From NCBI GenBank assembly GCA_032871835.1, contig CM065303.1, positions 57,264,597 through 57,328,596 on the forward strand: 64,000 bases of DNA, written 5' to 3'. Below, one piece after another: positions 1 to 11,599 of this stretch. Source of the stretch: Dipteronia dyeriana (lineage: Eukaryota > Streptophyta > Magnoliopsida > Sapindales > Sapindaceae). Every line of letters begins with the position of its first letter. Within the stretch, counting starts at the first letter, position 1. The notes beneath the pieces are model-generated. The model had not been told where the DNA came from and did not search any database. It saw only the letters and a program-made list of their open reading frames with translations. The translations under genes were made by a program, and so were the position numbers.

Positions 1-2
1 TT

Positions 3-2296
3 TTGACTAGAAATGGTAAAAGGTACTTTATTACCATCATAGATGATTGTTCTAATTTTTCATATGTCTATCTTTTGAAAAACAAAAGTGAAGTCATAGA
101 CATGTTCAAAATATTTTTAAATGAAATAGAAAATCAATTTAACAGGATGGTTAAAAGATTTCGTAGTGATAGAGGGATGGAATATGACTCAAATGAATTT
201 GTCAAATTGTATAATTCACATGGAATTATCTATGAGAAAACTGCTCTTTATTCCTTATAGATGAATGGGAAAGCTGAAAAAAAATAGAACTTATTATGAG
301 TTAATAGTAGCTGTTCTACATAGTTCTGGTGCTGCCTCACATTGGTGGGGAGAAGTTCTATTAACTGTCTGTTATGTCTTGAATAGAGTTCCCAACTCGA
401 AATCCAAATTTCACCTTATGAAATTTGAAAAGCTAAAAAACCAAATGTTTCTTATTTTAGAACATAGGGTTGTTTGGCTTATGTTCGGAAGCCTGGTCCA
501 AAAAGATCAAAGTTAGCATGTCGAGCTTATGAATGTGTTTTCATAGGTTATGCAGTTAACAGTAAAGCTTATAGATTTTACAACTTAAAAGATCATGTTA
601 TTATTGAATCAAATGATGTTGATTTCTTTGAAGAAAAATTTCCCTTTAAAATAAGAAATAGTGGGGGGTCAGAGTCTAGTAGTGTACCTAGATCTATTAT
701 GCCTGATGAAGTTGAGTTAGAACCAAGAAATAGTAAAAGGGCCCGAACGTCTAAAGATTTTGGGCCTGATTTTTATGCCGACACCTTATAAGATGATCCA
801 AATTCTTTCCAAGAAGCCTTGACTTCCTTGGATGCTGACCTATGGCAAGAAGCCATAAATGATGAAATGGAATCTCTAGAGTCTAATAGAACATGGCACT
901 TAGTAGACCTTCCGCCCGGTTGTAAAACCATAGGTTGTAAGTGGATTCTTAAGAAGAAATTAAAACCCGATGGATCAGTTGAGAAATATAAGGCCCGACT
1001 TGTGGCCAAGGATTACAGACAAAGAGAAAATGTAGATTTCTTTGATACTTATTCACCCGTAACTAGAATAACATCCATTAGAATACTTATAGCTTTAGCA
1101 GCTTTGCATGATTTAGTTATACATCAAATGGATGTTAAAACCGCCTTCTTGAATGGTGAATTAGAAGAAGAGATTTACAAGGATCAACCTGAAGGATTTA
1201 TAATTCCTAGTCAAGAGAACAAAGTTTGTAAGTTAGTCAAGTCTTTGTATAGACTTAAACAAGCACCTAAACAATGGCATGAAAAGTTTGATAATCTAGT
1301 CATCTCTAATGGTTTTAAAATAAATGAAAGTGATAAGTGCATTTATTATAAGTCTGAAAATAATGCTTGCACTGCTATTTGTTTATATGTGGATGACTTG
1401 CTTATGTTTGGCTCAAATATTCATGTTGTGAATGTTTTTAAATGTTTATTGACTGCTAACTTTGCAATGAAAGATTTAGGTGAAGCTAGTGTAATCCTGG
1501 GTATAAAAATAACTAGGTCAAAAAGAGGAATTACTTTAGATCAACCTCATTATATTGAGAAAATTCTAAAGAAATATAATTACTTTGACTGTAAACCTAC
1601 ATGTACTCCATATGATCCTAGTGTAAAGTTGTTCAAGAACACTGGTAACAATGTTAGACAAAATGAGTATACGAGCATCATTGGTAGTATTCGTTATGCT
1701 ACTGATTGCATTAGACCCGATATAGCTTATGCTGTAGGAGTACTTTATAGGTTTACTAGTAGACCTGGTAATGAGCATTGGCATGCTCTTGAGAGAGTAA
1801 TGTGTTATCTCAAGAGAACAATGAACCTCGGATTACATTATGCAAAGTTTCCCACTGTACTTGAAGGTTACAGTGATGCTGATTGGAATACTCTTTCTGA
1901 TGATTCCAAAGCCACTAGTGGATACATTTTACTATCGTTGGAGGTGCAATATCATGGAAGTCTAAGAAACATACTATTTTGGCTTAATCCACGATGGAGT
2001 CAGAAATGATAGCACTAGCTACCGCTAGTGAGGAAGCAGATTGGTTGAGAAATTTGAAATCAGATACCCCATTATGGGAGAAACCGATACCAGCCGTACT
2101 TATTCACTGCGCTAGTACCACGGCTATTGCAAAAGTCCAGAACCGTTATTATAACGGTAATAGGCGACAAATACGTTGCAAGCACAGTACAGTTAGAGAT
2201 TTTCTCTCAACTAGAACTGTAAGAGTGGATCATATACGGTCTGAGGAGAACTTGGTTGATTCTTTGACGAAAGAATTAGCACGAGAAAATTTTTGA
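3..2296 (+). pseudogene. copia pol remnant: integrase, reverse transcriptase, RNase H
   Basis: In the live element this polyprotein copies element RNA to DNA and inserts it. Integrase residues are seen at 3-780 (a TIIDDCSNF stretch, then RSDRGMEYDS, then a C-terminal SRAYECVFIGY-like part). The reverse transcriptase runs from about 819; it has the GCKWI entry motif, the QMDVKTAFLNG box and an intact catalytic YVDD at 1386-1397. RNase H includes YSDADWN and continues in another frame at 1994-2296. Breaks visible: a stop at 258-260, frame changes near 474 and 819, and a frame change plus a stop near 1935-1992 inside RNase H. The plus-strand copia order IN-RT-RH is clear. The inactive state is also clear, although the RT core itself is unbroken. 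Confidence 0.9.
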
Positions 2297-2872
2297 AAAA
2301 CCTCGAAAGGGATGGGACTAAAGCCCATTAATAGTTGAGTCATTTGTGATGGAAACCCAACCTACAGAATGGAAATCCCAAGAAGTAAGTTCAAAGGGTA
2401 ATAACAAGTCATGAAGTGATATGTGAAATCATGCTATTGTGATACGGGGTTAACACTCCAAGTCCATCCCTATGGAGCATGACATCCTGAAAAAATGAGT
2501 ATGATATAACTCTTAATGAACTCTATACTCTATGTGGAGTTGGGTACCTAGCTACAGAAGTATCTGTGATAGGCTCACCTATGTGAATGTGGAAGAGAGG
2601 TCGCTTCCTATGAAATTCTGGGTAAAATTTCTAGAGCGTTCACTATATCAGGATATAAGCACATGGTCGTAAAGTGCTGGTTTTAGAACTTAACTCTAGT
2701 ATGGTTGTGTGTGTGGTGTTGTCTGTGATAGAGTTTAAAACTACGAGTTACTCTAGTATATGCAGAAGCATCGTCACTATATAAAGGTTCAAGTCACATG
2801 ACAACTTACTTATGCACAATCATATAAAATATTGTTCGATGAACTAATTAATTTTAAATACAAGTGGAGGAT

Positions 2873-3408
2873 TGTTAAAAATGTATTTAAAATCAATAAA
2901 ATTTGATTTTAAAAATTTGCATAATTGTACAACATGATCATTGTTTTAAATGTGCAATAATTTTTAAAACGTTTTTTTTAATTGAATTTTCAGTTTTTAT
3001 TTCTTTTAATGGTTGGTGCTAATTTTATTTTTCAGTTTTTATTTTCTAATCCTATAAATAGAGGCTTTGTTCATTCACAAGAACACAACAATTTTTTGAG
3101 AAAAAAAAAGCTCTCTACAACTTCAAGAAATTCTTAAGTATTATTCCGTTAGATTTCCGAGCAATTTTTAAAAGAGTTTAAGTATTCCGGTTATTCTTCG
3201 CGCAAAGAAACTTTGAGACAGAGGTGATTATGGACTGTTTTATCCTGGGGACGACGTGGCAACTTCGGAACTGCTTACACAATCAGGGCAGAGCCGCGAA
3301 ACGTCTTAAAGAGAGCAACATTGTCCACGACTCAGTCACTTTAAAGATTTTTCCATTCTCATTATATTTAGTATTATTTGAAATATTTTTTCAAAACAAT
3401 TTTTAACA
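2873..3408 (+). repeat. 3' LTR of copia element E (536 bp)
   Basis: The LTR starts TGTTAAAAAT directly after the polypurine tract and ends ATTTTTAACA, a perfect 10-bp terminal inverted repeat with the TG...CA ends of LTRs. A TATA box TATAAATAG lies at 3053-3061, about 180 bp in, giving a promoter in the expected place. The flank after it is a TA repeat, so no target duplication can be judged. Confidence 0.88.
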
Positions 3409-3450
3409 TATATATATATAGAGAGAAACTTCTCGGCAACTATTTACATT

Positions 3451-3690
3451 AAAGAATTTACAGCAACAGATCCTGTGGTGCGTGAGAGGATTCCCAAGTT
3501 CACCTTTGAGTCTATTACGTCTCTGCCATGCCAAGAGCCCAAATGTTCAGTGTGCCAAATGGAGTTCACTCCTGGGACGTTGGTAGCATCTCTTCCATGC
3601 AACCACACGTACCACTCTGAGTGCATTGGTCTTACATGTCACAAGCCTCTACATGTCCTCTTTGTGCAGCGTACATTTGCTGATCTTCAT
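3451..3690 (+). pseudogene. RING-H2 finger gene fragment, frameshifted
   Basis: A frame entering at about 3451 reads a RING-H2 first half: CSVC followed about 15 residues later by CNHTYHSEC. These are the first two zinc cysteines and the C-x-H-x2-H-x2-C centre of RING-H2 ubiquitin ligases. The last zinc pair, CPLC, is present at about 3654-3665 but in a different frame, and that frame stops at 3681-3683. A small deletion between the sixth and seventh zinc ligands would explain this. The piece lies about 40 bp after the LTR of element E and has no start codon or upstream exon in view. It is either a frameshifted pseudogene or the last exon of a gene interrupted by the element. In an intact relative the product would transfer ubiquitin from an E2 enzyme to targets. 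Confidence 0.65.
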
Positions 3691-3860
3691 TGGGTCCCTT
3701 GTCATCCCTCGATACCAGAAGCTTCAACCCAGAAAAGTCATATTTAATATGGGTTTTTGTTATTTTTATTTTTTTATTATTATTGTACCGTTTTGGTTGT
3801 TTTCTTATTTTCTGTTTTTTGATATGAACGTGCATGTTTCTTGATATATACTCAGCATAA

Positions 3861-5759
3861 AGAATTTTCTTATTGTTTGTGCAAAAAGATTTCCAAAAAT
3901 AAACACTTCTAAAAAAGATTTTTCTTATTTTCTTTTTTCAAAATTAACATTAGTAATTCAATCAAATATAATTAAAGAATAAAAACAGTAATTTAATCAA
4001 ATATAATTAAAGAATGGAAAAAAAAAATTGTACTAGAAACAACATTTGTAACATTTGTAACAAAAAATCATATTAAAAACAGTAATTTAAAATCATTAAA
4101 TTATCATAGAAACAAATATAAGTGTAGGATGTTATTTTTAAACAGTTGTAGGAAGGAAACAAAAAAAAAAAAAAAAACTAAATAAGGATAAAGAAAAATA
4201 AATTATTTGCCCAGTTGCCTAAACTTAGATTTGCTACAATTCGATCAAAAATTCTAATTTCATCTAAAAGTTTAATGACATTCCATTTTATACTTAAATT
4301 ATCCCTACACTTCTCTTATTTTATTATTATTTTTTGGAAAAAAAAAACTCATTCCAAAATCCTAAATCTTTTTTTTTATCTAATGTAATTACTTTTTCAA
4401 AAAATCATAAAGTCAACAATTAAAAAAATCAGCAAAAAGATTTTTTCTATTGTTTGTGTAAAAAGATTTCCAAAAATAAAAACTTCTAATAAAAATTAGA
4501 CTAACCGAATCGGTCTTAAAAGTTTTAATTCAAGATACAACTACAATCGGAGAAATTCACATGTTATATGAACTAGTCTAGACTTCTCTCACTAGTGAAT
4601 CGAGTAGATATCATGTAAATAAATAAGTATATATATATATCATTTTGGAATAAAATTAAACGTAAATGATTTTAAAAAATAATTTTTAGGTTTTGTAAAA
4701 TGCAAAAAGATAAAATATTAATAATTTGTAATATAATTTATTGATTTCATCATCTCAACTACTCATGTGTGTTTTTAGTCCAAAAATTATAAATGCATGT
4801 AAATCTTAACCATTCGATTAAAAACACTTGAATAATTGAGATGTTGAAATCAAAAAAAGAAATCACAAATTTAAATTAGATTTATTTTGATCCATAATTA
4901 AATAACTAAATTTATTGGAGTCTAATATGGTGTGTTTAGAATATAACAGATTGTTGAAATATATTTAATTGGTTTTCAACAACATCACTAAAAAAAAAAT
5001 AAGGACTAAATGTTCATAGTTCATATCTAAAATTACTTAAAGAACATAACTATCTAAAAAATTGTTACCGATCATCTAACAGCACAAACCCTATATTGTA
5101 TTCAATATCAGGATCAATAATTCAATCAAATACAATTAAAGAATAAAAACAGTAATTTAATCAAATATGAATAAAGAATGAAAAAAATTGTAATAGAAAA
5201 AAAATACATGTTAAAATCATTCCATTATCATAGAAACAAATATAGTTGTAGGAAGGACACAAGGAAACAGAAAAACTAAATATGGATAAAGAAAAAACTT
5301 TATTTGTCTGGTAGCTTAAACTTAGATTTGCTACAATTCGATCAAACAATCTAATTTCGTCTAAATTCAACAATTAAAAAAATTAGCAAAAAGATTTTTC
5401 TTATTGTTTGTGTAAAAAGATTTCCAAAAGTTAAAAGTTCTAATAAAAATTAGACTAACCGAATTGGTATTAAAACTTTTAATTCAATATGCAACTGCAA
5501 TAGGAGAAATTCACATGTTACATGAACTTGTATAGACATCTCATTCAAGTGACATCTAAATTCAACAATTAAAAAAAAATCAGCAAAAAGATTTTTCTTA
5601 TTGTTTGTATAAAAAGATTTCCAAAAGTTAAAAGTTCTAATAAAAATTAGACTAACCGAATTGGTATTAAAACTTTTAATTCAAGATGCAACTACAATAG
5701 GAGAAATGGGCACATGTTACATGAACTTGTATAGACATCTCATTCAAGTGAATGGAGTA

Positions 5760-5846
<87 letters not shown>

Positions 5847-7963
5847 TATGGAATAAAATAAACATTAATGATTTTGAAAACTACGTTATAGGTTTATTAA
5901 AACGCAAAATATATAGTATAAATAATTTATGATTTAGATTACTCATTTTATCATCTAAATCACTCATGTGTGTTCTTAATCCAAAATTTATAAATACATG
6001 TAAATCTTAACTATTTAATTAAAAATACATGAATAATTATAATGTTCAAATAAAAAAGTAAAGTCATAAATTTAAATTAAATTTAGCGTGATCCGTAAAT
6101 AAATGACTTTCTTGCATTCTAGTATAGTGTGTTTAGAATATTTGTTTGTCAAACAAAAAAATGAAAACGGATTATTGACATATATTGTCAATAACATCAC
6201 TATAAAAGGCACTTAAACGTTCATACTTCATATCTAAAATTACTTAAAAGAACATAATTATCTAAAAAAAAATTTATTGACTATCTACCAGTACAAACCC
6301 TAAATTGTAGTCAAAATCAAGATATGTAATTCAATCAAATATAATAAAAGAATAAAAAAAGTAATTTATTCAAATATGATTAAGGAATTAAAAACGTTGT
6401 AAAATTAACAACATATAACTGTTGAAATCATTACATTATAATAGAAACAAATATAGTTCCAGGAAGTCCACAAGAAAAAAAAAACTAAATCTTGATAAAG
6501 AAAAAACTTTATTTGCCTAGTAGCCTAAACTTAGGTTTGCCTCAATTCGATCAAACTTTATCCCTACACATTACTTATTTTATTTTATTTTTTCTATAAA
6601 AGAAAAAATCTCTTTCAAAAAAATAAAATAAAAATCTCATCCTAAAATCCTAATTCCCTTTTTTTATCTAATGTAATTATTTCTTTCTAAAATTCTTAAA
6701 GTCAACAATTGAAAAAATCAGCAAAAAGATTTTTCTTATTGTTTGTGTAAAAATATTTCCAAAAATAAACACTTCTGAAAAAGATTAAACTAGTTGAATT
6801 GGTCTTAAAACTTATAGTTCAAGATGCACCTACAATTGGAAAAATTCACATGTTAAATGATGAACTTGTATAGACCTCTCTCGTAAGTGAATGGTGTAGA
6901 TCATATAAATAAAAAAATAAATTCGTATATATATATATATATATATATCACACTATGGAATAAAATAAAACATTAATAATTTTGAAAAAAAAATGTTCTA
7001 GGTTTTTTAAAATGTAAAAAGAAAAAATATAAATAATTTAATTTATTGATTTCTTCATCTCAACCACCGTGTGTTCTTAATCCAAGAGTTGTAAATTTAT
7101 ACAAATCTTAACCATTCTTTTAAAAAGTAAAAACACATAAATAATTGAGATATTAAAAAAAAATGAAGTCACAAATTTAATTAGAAAAAAATAATGTCAG
7201 CAGAAAGAATTTTCTATTGTTTGTGCAAAAAGATTTCCAAAAATAAACACTTCTGAAAAAGATTTTTCTTATTTTATTTTTTCAAAATTAACATTAGTAA
7301 TTCAATAAAATATAATTAAAGAATAAAAACAGTAATTTAATCAAATATGATTAAAGAATGAAAAAAAAAATCTGTACTAGAAACAACATTTGTAAAAAAA
7401 AAATCATATTAAAAACAGTAATTTAAAATCATTACATTATCATAGAAACAATATAAGTGTATGATGTTATTTTTAGACAGTTGTAGGTAGGAAACAAGAA
7501 AAAGAAAAAATGAAAGCTAAAGATGGATAAAGAAAAAATTTATTTGCCTAGTAGCCTAAACATAGACTTACTACAATTCGATCAAAATTCTAATTTCGTC
7601 TAAAAGTTTAAAGACATTCCATTTTATAGTTATATTATCACTACACTTCTCTTATTTTATTATTATTATTTTTTTTAAGAAAAACTCATTCCAAAATCCT
7701 AACTTTTTTTTTTATCTAATGTAATTACTTTTTCAAAATATCTTAAAGTCAACAATTAAAAAAATCAGCAAAAATATTTTTTTCTATTGTTTGTGTAAAA
7801 AGATTTCCAAAAATAAAAACTTCTAATAAAAAATAGACTAACTGAATCGATCTTAACAATTTTAATTCAAGATGCAACTATAGGAGAAATTCATATGTTA
7901 CATGAATAGTCTAGACCTCACTCACCAGTGAATTGAGTAGATATCATGTAAATAAATAAATAA

Positions 7964-7995
<32 letters not shown>

Positions 7996-8465
7996 CATTT
8001 TGGAATAAAATAAAACATAAATGATTTTAAAAAATAATTTTTAGCTTTTGTAAAATGTAAAAAGATAAAATATTAATAATTTGTAACATAATTTATTGAT
8101 TTCATCATCTCAACTACTCATGTATGTTCTTAGTCCAAAAGTTATAAATGCATACAAATCTTAATCATTCGATTAAAAACATTTAAATAATTGAGATGTT
8201 GAAATCAAAAAATAAAGTCACAAATTTAAATTAGATTTGTTTGATCCATAATTAAATAAATAACTGTATCGGGGTCTAATATGGTGTGTTTAGAATATAA
8301 CAGATTGTTGAAATATATTTAATGGGTTGTCAACAACATCACTAAAAAAAATAAGGACTAAATGTTCATACTTCATATCTAAAATTACTTAAAGAACATA
8401 ACTATCTAAAATAATGTTACTGATCATCTAACAACACAAACCCTAAATTGTATTCAACATCAAGA
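3861..8465. repeat. array of four diverged ~1.0-1.2 kb direct repeat units
   Basis: The same ordered series of short landmarks recurs four times. Each unit has TTCAATCAAATATAATTAAAG, a CATTATCATAGAAACAAATATA block, a TTTGCTACAATTCGATCAAA block, TTGTTTGTGTAAAAAGATTTCC, a TA tract, ACTCATGTGTGTTCTTAGTCC, and ACAAACCCTAAATTGTATTCAA. The first landmark begins near 3954, 5119, 6328 and 7298, so the periods are about 1165, 1209 and 970 bp. The first and last units are most alike over their whole length. The second has an inner duplication (5390-5560 and 5567-5757), and the third lacks its last part. No coding potential is seen. Whether this is a young satellite or a multiplied non-autonomous element cannot be told here. 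Confidence 0.8.
5762..5843. repeat. (TA)n microsatellite
   Basis: About 41 uninterrupted TA units lie in the second unit of the 1.2-kb array. Shorter TA tracts sit at the same place in the other units (about 4629-4641, 6927-6949, 7970-7995), so this is a length-variable site within the repeat unit. Confidence 0.95.
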
Positions 8466-8543
8466 TTAGTACATTATACTTACCTAATATAACAAACACT
8501 GTATTAGCTAATACATAATATTTTAGGGTATTGGGTTGTATTG

Positions 8544-9714
8544 TGTTAACAGCCTTTTTCTAGCAAGGGGTAAAAGATAATTTTTTCACTTGTTTCTACC
8601 TGGTAAGATGAACCCCCCGATACAACCTGCTACAACAAACCTCGAGAGAAAAGGTTTTACACTACCTAAGTACCCCAATTCCATTGCCTAAAGAAATATC
8701 AACATCACTTTTCTCGAACTGCCAAATATCAAGTTGATCGAGCTTGCGTCTTGGTACTATCTACTTGGAACCAAGATAACTATCCACTACCCGACTACCT
8801 CGACAGAAGTCTGTGACCAGTCTAGGATATCTCTTACCTATTACCTAGGTACCGCGATACCTCCAGCCTTATATCTAGGCACCTCATTCAGTTTGGTACT
8901 TGAGTACTTTGATACCACCACCTGGGAAATCTCAGCATCTACAGAAAGCACCAAGATGTCCGACTAAGTACCTCGATACCATCTCGCCACCTCTTCTAGG
9001 TACGTGACATGTCCATCATGTAAGAAGGAAGTTAGCTGGAAAGCTCCAGAATGATCGGTTAAGCGCCATGCCACCAGACAGGTACCTCGAGGTACATCGC
9101 CATTGATACACAGAATCGTGATATCTCATCCAAGCTACATTGTTGACTTTTTCACTATTAAAGCGTCATAATATGAACAAATAGGTCAATGAATTCGCCA
9201 TTTATTCAAATTTAAACCCAAACGAAAACTTGACGTAATCAATGGGAGTAATTTTTGCATAATTTGATTCCCCTATCAACGTCAATCATTTTCGATAATA
9301 CAGTCAATCAATAGGCCTAAATTACAGGGATTTGATTGACGATGAGGAGGGATTAAAAGAGGACGTCAGGATCCAAACTGGGTAACAAAAAAACGGGAGG
9401 AAAAAGGCAGAGCTTCTTCGTCACTTTTCTCAGAGGATTTAGCCACTTATTGACACACACGAGTTTGCCATCTCCAACCTTTGTAAACAAGAGAGTTTGA
9501 GTGATTTCATAAGATTATTGTACTAGTTCTTCAATAAAACCATTTTCTTATTTGAGTTTCCTCGTATTCAGCTTGTTTACAAATCTGTGTATCCATCTTA
9601 CTGTGGTTTTTTGCCACCTAGGTACGAAGTATCTACCCTGATTGCAACCTACCAAATAACAGTCTTGAGGGTGTTGAATGGAATTCCTTACCTTGAATGA
9701 ATTTTTAGTGAACG
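8544..9714 (+). repeat. 5' LTR of Tat-type element A1 (about 1171 bp)
   Basis: It begins TGTTAACAGCC, like the minus-strand LTR start TGTTAATAGCC of A2, and ends just before the primer binding site. A polyadenylation signal AATAAA lies at about 9533-9538. Length is close to the A2 LTR (1107 bp) and B LTR (1227 bp). The final CA expected of an LTR has decayed, so the right edge is set by alignment to A2. Confidence 0.6.
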
Positions 9715-9719
9715 CTTTT

Positions 9720-9734
9720 TGGCACCGACTGTGG
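9720..9734 (+). promoter_or_regulatory. primer binding site of element A1
   Basis: TGGCACCGACTGTGG lies a few bases after the LTR end. It matches the TGGCGCC-GTCTGTGG type of primer site seen in plant Tat-group gypsy elements, with decay. It is followed at once by GTAAGT. Confidence 0.6.
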
Positions 9735-9794
9735 TAAGTTTCCATACTCATTTTTGAAAGCCTTAGAAATCATGTTTTTGCTTCTACAACATAC

Positions 9795-10098
9795 AACATG
9801 AGACTTTAGTCCTTCAAAGGAAAGCCTGATGCATCAAGGCACCAATCCACAGCCTCCACCCGGAAGGTTCAAAAGAAAGGAAAGAAGTCAAAGCACCATA
9901 AACCTGTTTTAGCACAGTTTGCTACCACTCGAGTTGCAACCCAAGTCACAGCCGCCCTAGTGGTAGGCCAGACGGTTTGGGAGCAGCAAGTCACAACCTT
10001 TGTGGAGAGTGTACACCTAAGATTAGCCGTGAAAGGTATCACCTCTCAACTCGCAGCGTTAGAGGCCAAATGAGATACCAGCAGGCCAGGTTCTAGGG
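9795..10098 (+). pseudogene. start of gag-like region of element A1
   Basis: A basic, lysine-rich stretch is followed by a frame reading ATTRVATQVTAALVVGQ and, further on, LRLAVKGITSQLAALEAK. It resembles the N-terminal region of Tat-type gag proteins in composition, position after the primer site and a short coiled-coil-like part. No continuous start-to-end frame exists, and the region is cut at 10098 by element A2. The assignment rests mostly on position. Confidence 0.4.
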
Positions 10099-11205
10099 TG
10101 TTAACCAAAAATTCACTCTAGCTGGGGAATCTTAGCTAACATCCTTAAGACTACAACCTTGGTAGATCACGGTCGGGGTAGGTACCTTCGGTACCCGTTT
10201 CACAGGTAAAGATGGATGAGACAAATGAAGGAATGATGATATACTAGATGGTATTCTTTTATTAAACAATTTGATGGGTATGATGAAGTGTTGAATAAAA
10301 CAGTAATATGAAACTCTCAATTTTTATCTCTCTTACTTAACTGATTAGAGCTGGCAAACTCATATCTGTCGATAAGTGGACACTTTTCTCAATGATGATG
10401 GCTTAGTTTTTTTCTGATTGCAGAGTTAAGAGATAGCTTTTAAGGTTTCTGGATTCATTTTCTCTTTTATATCTCAATCTATATCATCCTTATACTTATA
10501 CACGAAGTTACTAGTGTTTTTCCTTGGCATCCAATCCGAAGATCACTGGATTGATCTCCTTTCCCCATTTGGTGGGATTCTTTGTTTAATGTGATTGATC
10601 CTGGAGAATCGACTGGCGGTGGATATCTTAGCGGGAAACGTGTTTGTTTTCCTTTTGAACTCTTTTCATCGTGACAGTGCATACATGAAGCTTATTTACT
10701 GCTTAGGGAACAATTCAACTTTCTTTGTTAGTGGCGTGATACCTCAGGGCTTCAACCCGATGGTATGGCAAAGTACCTCAGAGTGCAAATCTGCTGGTGA
10801 GACATCTAGAGGTACCATCCTGGTGAGGTGGCTCTTGACCGATGGCGATGGCGAGGTACCTCAGGGTACCAATCCGGTAACGAGGTGCTCAGTCGATCTC
10901 GTTGGAGCTTTACGAACTTCTAGAAGCTTTATGAGCATCTTCTTTTCTTTTAGAGAGGTAGGATATACTCATCGACGGGATAACAGAACATCCGTCTAGG
11001 TACTTGGGTACCAGTGGATAATGAAGGAGCAGGAGCTTCGTCTTGCTCATACAACGATGTCGAGGTTCCCGAGTTTTGCTGGGCTTGGTACTTTAAGGTA
11101 GACCATTGTGTCTTGTACCTATCTAATGCATGAAGATGCTTTATACTAGGTGCTAATTAGGTGGAAAATTTCCCTTTGGACCCTTGCCAAATTTGGCTAT
11201 TAACA
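10099..11205 (-). repeat. 3' LTR of Tat-type element A2 (1107 bp)
   Basis: On the plus strand the LTR runs from TGTTAACC to GGCTATTAACA. The TGTTA/TAACA ends are inverted, and the same ends occur in element B (25252-26478). Just outside, the plus strand reads GAAGTCCCCTCT, which on the minus strand is the polypurine tract AGAGGGGACTTC directly before the LTR start. This fixes the element orientation as minus. Confidence 0.8.
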
Positions 11206-11217
11206 GAAGTCCCCTCT
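11206..11217 (-). promoter_or_regulatory. polypurine tract of element A2
   Basis: The minus strand reads AGAGGGGACTTC immediately before the LTR start TGTTAATAGCC. This purine-rich RNA primes plus-strand DNA synthesis in LTR elements. The stretch from here to 11453 shows no gene and is probably element untranslated sequence. Confidence 0.7.
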
Positions 11218-11453
11218 AATTTGAACACTAGTGACTGAGTTGGGGTTAGAGTCAGATTTCCTATCCCGTTTAGGGAATTTTTCATTTCCAACTAGGTTAC
11301 CTGAATCTGGTAAGATATCTTCTCATTAAATGTAGAGCCTACGTATCGAGCAAGGGATGTGTTCCTGTTTAAAACAACGAGAAGTTTTCGACGGTACATG
11401 AGTTTCTAGGTGTATTTGGACGAAAATATTATGGGCTACTGTTCCATCTCTCC

Positions 11454-11461
11454 TATTTAAA
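11454..11461 (+). promoter_or_regulatory. TATA box of the A2 antisense gene
   Basis: TATTTAAA lies 146 bp before the ATG of the antisense gene. Element B has TATATATA at the equivalent place, 149 bp before its ATG, followed by a similar pyrimidine-rich leader. The shared spacing supports a real plus-strand promoter inside the element. Confidence 0.55.
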
Positions 11462-11599
11462 CACGGTAGCCTTACCACTCTTCTTCACGCTTTAAAACTC
11501 TTCTACTTTCAAAATTCAAAAAATCCTTAATCTCTTTATCCTTTTTGCTTCTCTTTTGCTTTCTCCTCCCTATTTTTAGACCTTGAATCCGTTGTTACC

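Larger units (their letters stand above)
1..3408 (+). mobile_element. Ty1/copia retrotransposon E, 5' part outside window
   Basis: The domain order integrase, reverse transcriptase, RNase H, polypurine tract, 3' LTR on the plus strand identifies a Ty1/copia element. The window starts inside the integrase core, so gag, protease and the 5' LTR lie to the left. After RNase H there are about 580 non-coding bases before the tract AAGTGGAGGA (2862-2871) and the LTR. Several stops and frameshifts show the copy is dead. The family resembles the Tork-type plant copia group by RNase H wording, but this is a judgement from memory, not a tree. Confidence 0.9.
8544..10098 (+). mobile_element. Ty3/gypsy Tat-type element A1, 5' end only
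   Basis: This is a plus-strand 5' LTR (8544-9714) followed by a primer binding site and the start of the leader/gag region, cut at 10098 by the LTR of element A2. Its LTR end matches the same end of the A2 LTR read on the minus strand (a GGTACC-rich stretch, then GAATTTTTGGTTAACA in A2 versus GAATTTTTAGTGAACG here). Hence A1 and A2 are the same family in opposite orientations. The remainder of A1 is not found in the window. Confidence 0.65.

Noticed and set aside
5661..5861. Open frame of 66 codons ending in alternating Tyr-Ile
   Set aside because: It is a translation of the (TA)n microsatellite and has no conserved part.
8734..8967. 77-codon plus-strand frame
   Set aside because: It lies wholly inside the A1 LTR, with low-complexity GGTAC-derived repeats. 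It resembles no protein I know.
11160..11210. Possible second gypsy element start at the polypurine tract
   Set aside because: The tract and TGTTA/TAACA ends fit the 3' LTR edge of A2, matched by the same edge in B.
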